Of a stretch of DNA of 7,911 nucleotides, positions 6,166 to 7,911 are shown in pieces; the first letter of the stretch is position 1; each line of letters starts with the position of its first letter. The stretch lies in the NCBI GenBank assembly GCA_021203685.1, contig JAJQAS010000080.1:1-7911 (forward strand), given 5' to 3'. The notes beneath the pieces were generated by a model. It worked only from the letters and a program-made list of their open reading frames with translations, did no database searches and was not told the origin of the DNA. The DNA comes from Clostridiales bacterium. GTDB taxonomy: Bacteria > Bacillota > Clostridia > Oscillospirales > Oscillospiraceae. The translations under genes were made by a program, and so were the position numbers.

Positions 6166-6531
6166 ATGGAAGTCAGAAATTTAACCTGCATTGGCTGCCC
6201 GATGGGCTGCCCGCTGGAAGTGACGATGGAAAACGGCGCGGTGGTCTCCGTCACCGGCAACACCTGCCCCCGTGGCGCGGCTTACGCCCGAAAAGAGGTC
6301 ACTGACCCCACCCGCATCGTCACCAGCACCGTCCGGGTGGTGGGCAGCGCCACCGGCGCGGTGACCGTCTCCTGCAAAACCGCCAGCGACATCCCCAAGG
6401 GCAAAATCTTCGCCTGCGTGAAGGACATCGCCGGGGTGGCGGTGGAGGCCCCCGTCCACATCGGCGACGTGGTCAAGGCCGACGTGGCCGGTACCGGCGT
6501 GGATATGATCGCCACCAAAGAAGTCATGTAG
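6166..6531 (+). CDS. DUF1667 family small cysteine-cluster protein
   Basis: The 121-residue protein matches DUF1667 by its N-terminal cysteine block: LTCIGCPMGCPLEV gives Cys8, Cys11 and Cys15, and GNTCPRG gives Cys34. Four cysteines in this spacing look like ligands of an iron-sulfur cluster or a structural metal, similar to the N-terminal CxxC-x3-C pattern of molybdopterin oxidoreductases. The rest is beta-rich and hydrophilic with no membrane segment, ending in the VHIGDVVKADVAGTGVD region. Its start lies three bases after the preceding stop, with GAGGAGG (6151-6157) eight bases upstream inside the preceding gene. In Clostridia and Thermotogales I recall DUF1667 genes following this pair of flavoproteins, which suggests a third subunit of the complex. 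Its biochemical role is not known to me; electron transfer is an inference from the cysteines. Confidence 0.88.
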   Translation: MEVRNLTCIGCPMGCPLEVTMENGAVVSVTGNTCPRGAAYARKEVTDPTRIVTSTVRVVGSATGAVTVSCKTASDIPKGKIFACVKDIAGVAVEAPVHIGDVVKADVAGTGVDMIATKEVM

Positions 6532-6542
6532 ATCCGGTTTTC

Positions 6543-6578
6543 AGCCCCCGACGGCAGGAGTGCCGTTGGGGGCTTTTG
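6543..6578 (+). terminator. Intrinsic terminator ending the glp operon
   Basis: A 14-bp stem pairs 6543-6556 with 6561-6574 (AGCCCCC at the base, one G-U pair, ACGGCA at the top) around a GGAG loop and runs into four T. It lies 12 bases after the DUF1667 stop and closes the five-gene transcript. Confidence 0.92.
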
Positions 6579-6585
6579 CACCCCC

Positions 6586-6619
6586 AATCGCCCATAAACC
6601 CGCCCTTTTACGGGCGATT
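6586..6619. other. Second weak hairpin after the glp operon
   Basis: AATCGCCC (6586-6593) and GGGCGATT (6612-6619) form a perfect 8-bp inverted repeat, with an alternative shorter hairpin CGCCC/GGGCG (6601-6616) inside. Only three T follow, so it would be a poor terminator by itself; it may back up the one before it. The rest of 6579-6700 shows no reading frame with recognisable similarity. Confidence 0.4.
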
Positions 6620-6697
6620 TGCCCCGTTTCCGCCTCCCCGCCTCTGGTTTTCCGCTGGAACAGGGAATAATTTTGTCAAGTTTGTATATTATGTTAT

Positions 6698-6728
6698 TTT
6701 TGTCTGGACAAAAGGCCAGGTCTTTTGT
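6698..6728. promoter_or_regulatory. Overlapping inverted repeats at the phosphoglucomutase promoter (candidate operator)
   Basis: TTTTGTC-TG-GACAAAA (6698-6713) is a perfect 7-bp inverted repeat covering the -35 hexamer. The right half-site also pairs with a further copy as ACAAAAG-N7-CTTTTGT (6708-6714 with 6722-6728), which fills the -35/-10 spacer. A further direct TTTTGTC copy is at 6671-6677. A protein bound here would block polymerase, or alter the spacer in a MerR-like way. The regulator is unknown. Confidence 0.5.
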
Positions 6729-6733
6729 ATAAT
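6705..6733 (+). promoter_or_regulatory. Sigma-A-type promoter of the phosphoglucomutase gene
   Basis: A -35 TGGACA (6705-6710) and a perfect -10 TATAAT (6728-6733) are separated by 17 bases. The start would be near 6740, about 52 bases before the ATG. A second -10-like TATACT overlaps it at 6733-6738. Confidence 0.82.
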
Positions 6734-6791
6734 ATACTCCAGTGAATGTCACTTGCAATTCATATCAATGTTTTTCGGAGGTGCCTTTTTT

Positions 6792-7911
6792 ATGTCCTTT
6801 ATGGAAACGTATGAAAAATGGCTGAACAGCCCCGCCCTCTCCCCGGAGGAAAAGGCCGAGCTGGAGGCCATCAAGGATGACCCCAAAGAGATCGAGTCCC
6901 GCTTCTTTGGCCCGCTGGAGTTCGGCACGGCCGGCCTGCGCGGCACCATGTGCGTGGGCCTGCACCAGATGAACCGCCACGTGGTCGGCCACGCCACCCA
7001 GGCTTTCGCCGAGGTGGTCAAGGCGGAAGGCCCCGAAGCCTGCGAAAAGGGCGTGGCCATCTCCTGCGACTGCCGCAACCACTCCCAGGAGTTCGCCGAG
7101 GAGGCCGCCGCCGTGCTGGCCGCCAACGGCATCAAGGTCAAGCTCTTTGACGAGCTGCGCCCCACCCCGGAGCTGTCCTTCTCCGTCCGGGAATACGGCT
7201 GCCAGGCGGGCATCAACATCACCGCCTCCCACAACCCCAAGGAATACAACGGCTATAAGGTCTACTGGAGCGACGGCGCCCAGCTGCCTCCCGGCCCCGC
7301 CGATGTGGTGGCCGCCAAGATGAAGGAGCTGGATGTCTTTGCCGACGTGAAGATCATGGACCTGGACGAGGCCAAAGCCCAGGGCATGGTCACCATCATC
7401 GGTGCGGAGACCGATGAGAAGTTCCTGGCCAACGTCATGGGCCAGGTCATCGACAAGGAGTCCGTCGCCAAGGTGGCCGACACCTTCGGCATCGTCTACA
7501 CCCCCTTCCACGGCACCGGCCACAAGCTCATCCCCGAAGCGCTCAAGCGCCTGGGCATGAAGAAGGTCTACTGTGTGCCGGAGCAGATGGTCATCGACGG
7601 CGACTTCCCCACCGTGGCCTCCCCCAACCCGGAGAACCCCGAAGGCTTCTATCTGGCCGTTGACTTGGCCAAAGAGCACGGCTGCGACCTGATCGTCGGC
7701 TCCGACCCCGACGCCGACCGTGTGGGCGTCATGGTCAAGAACTCCGCCGGGGACTACGTGGTCCTCACCGGCAACCAGACCGGCATCCTGCTGGAGGACT
7801 ACGCCATCCAGTCCCGCAAGCGCGCCGGGACTCTGCCCGCCAACGCCTACACCAATACCACCATCGTCTCCTCCGCCATGGCGACCAAGGTGGCCGAGGC
7901 CAACGGCGTCA
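6792..7911 (+). CDS. pgcA: Phospho-sugar mutase, probable phosphoglucomutase (5' part)
   Basis: The first 373 codons are visible and the frame is open to the right edge; family members are around 570 residues, so about a third is missing. The protein belongs to the alpha-D-phosphohexomutase superfamily. Seen are the substrate-loop FGTAGLRG (44-51), the phosphoserine loop ITASHNP with catalytic Ser146, the conserved EYNGYKVYWSDGAQ (151-164), and the Mg2+ loop DPDADR (305-310). These, with the FGTAGLRG context, point to the PgcA/PGM2 branch, which interconverts glucose 1-phosphate and glucose 6-phosphate; mannose or other phosphosugar use cannot be excluded without the C-terminal phosphate-binding domain. 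GGAGGTG lies eight bases before ATG 6792; ATG 6801 is in frame but 17 bases away. It has its own promoter and is separate from the glp operon. It has no transmembrane segment and acts in the cytosol. Confidence 0.94.
   Translation, partial: MSFMETYEKWLNSPALSPEEKAELEAIKDDPKEIESRFFGPLEFGTAGLRGTMCVGLHQMNRHVVGHATQAFAEVVKAEGPEACEKGVAISCDCRNHSQEFAEEAAAVLAANGIKVKLFDELRPTPELSFSVREYGCQAGINITASHNPKEYNGYKVYWSDGAQLPPGPADVVAAKMKELDVFADVKIMDLDEAKAQGMVTIIGAETDEKFLANVMGQVIDKESVAKVADTFGIVYTPFHGTGHKLIPEALKRLGMKKVYCVPEQMVIDGDFPTVASPNPENPEGFYLAVDLAKEHGCDLIVGSDPDADRVGVMVKNSAGDYVVLTGNQTGILLEDYAIQSRKRAGTLPANAYTNTTIVSSAMATKVAEANGV

Noticed and set aside
1..7911. CRISPR array, tRNA or rRNA gene, insertion sequence, phage or defence genes
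   Set aside because: No regularly spaced direct repeats, no tRNA-like cloverleaf with a conserved TTCGA arm, no transposase or integrase motif, and no defence domain were seen on either strand.

Overview
The window is about 60% GC with strong G/C preference at third codon positions. It carries Gram-positive-type promoters and strong AGGAGG-like ribosome binding sites. The gene set is that of an anaerobic Firmicute: a sodium-pumping decarboxylase subunit, a GlpP antiterminator and a soluble three-gene glycerol-3-phosphate (G3P) oxidation module. This fits a gut-type Clostridia member, possibly Oscillospiraceae (Flavonifractor/Oscillibacter-like). The taxon is inferred from composition and gene order, not from a marker gene.

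Layout: (1) 1-273 is the 3' end of a Na+-translocating decarboxylase beta subunit (+). It converges on a cytidine deaminase gene, cdd (350-745, -), and the two share a terminator hairpin at 295-327. (2) 746-1117 is a divergent regulatory region with an extended -10 promoter for cdd, a perfect 15-bp palindrome (909-923), a good sigma-A-type promoter for the rightward operon (943-971), and a leader RNA with an intrinsic terminator directly before glpP. (3) 1118-6531 is a five-gene glycerol operon: glpP, glpK, a GlpA-like FAD/[2Fe-2S] dehydrogenase, a second FAD/NAD-type oxidoreductase, and a small DUF1667 cysteine protein. A 106-nt multi-hairpin element (3287-3392) sits between glpK and the GlpA-like gene. 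A 14-bp-stem terminator (6543-6578) ends the operon. (4) 6579-6791 holds a second weak hairpin and a near-consensus promoter overlapped by inverted repeats. It drives a phosphoglucomutase-family gene that runs off the right edge (6792-7911).

How the genes work together: GlpK would phosphorylate glycerol to G3P. G3P would act as inducer through GlpP, probably by antitermination at the leader, and as substrate of the GlpA-like dehydrogenase. No GlpB or GlpC membrane anchor is present. The second flavoprotein and the DUF1667 protein occupy that position and have no membrane segments, so the module looks like a soluble, quinone-independent G3P dehydrogenase complex. No glycerol facilitator gene (glpF) lies in the window.

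The points most worth a second look are the glpP leader with its possible alternative pairing, the CTTTTGT/ACAAAAG inverted repeats at both the glp and phosphoglucomutase promoters, the electron route of the three-protein module, and the structured element inside the operon.
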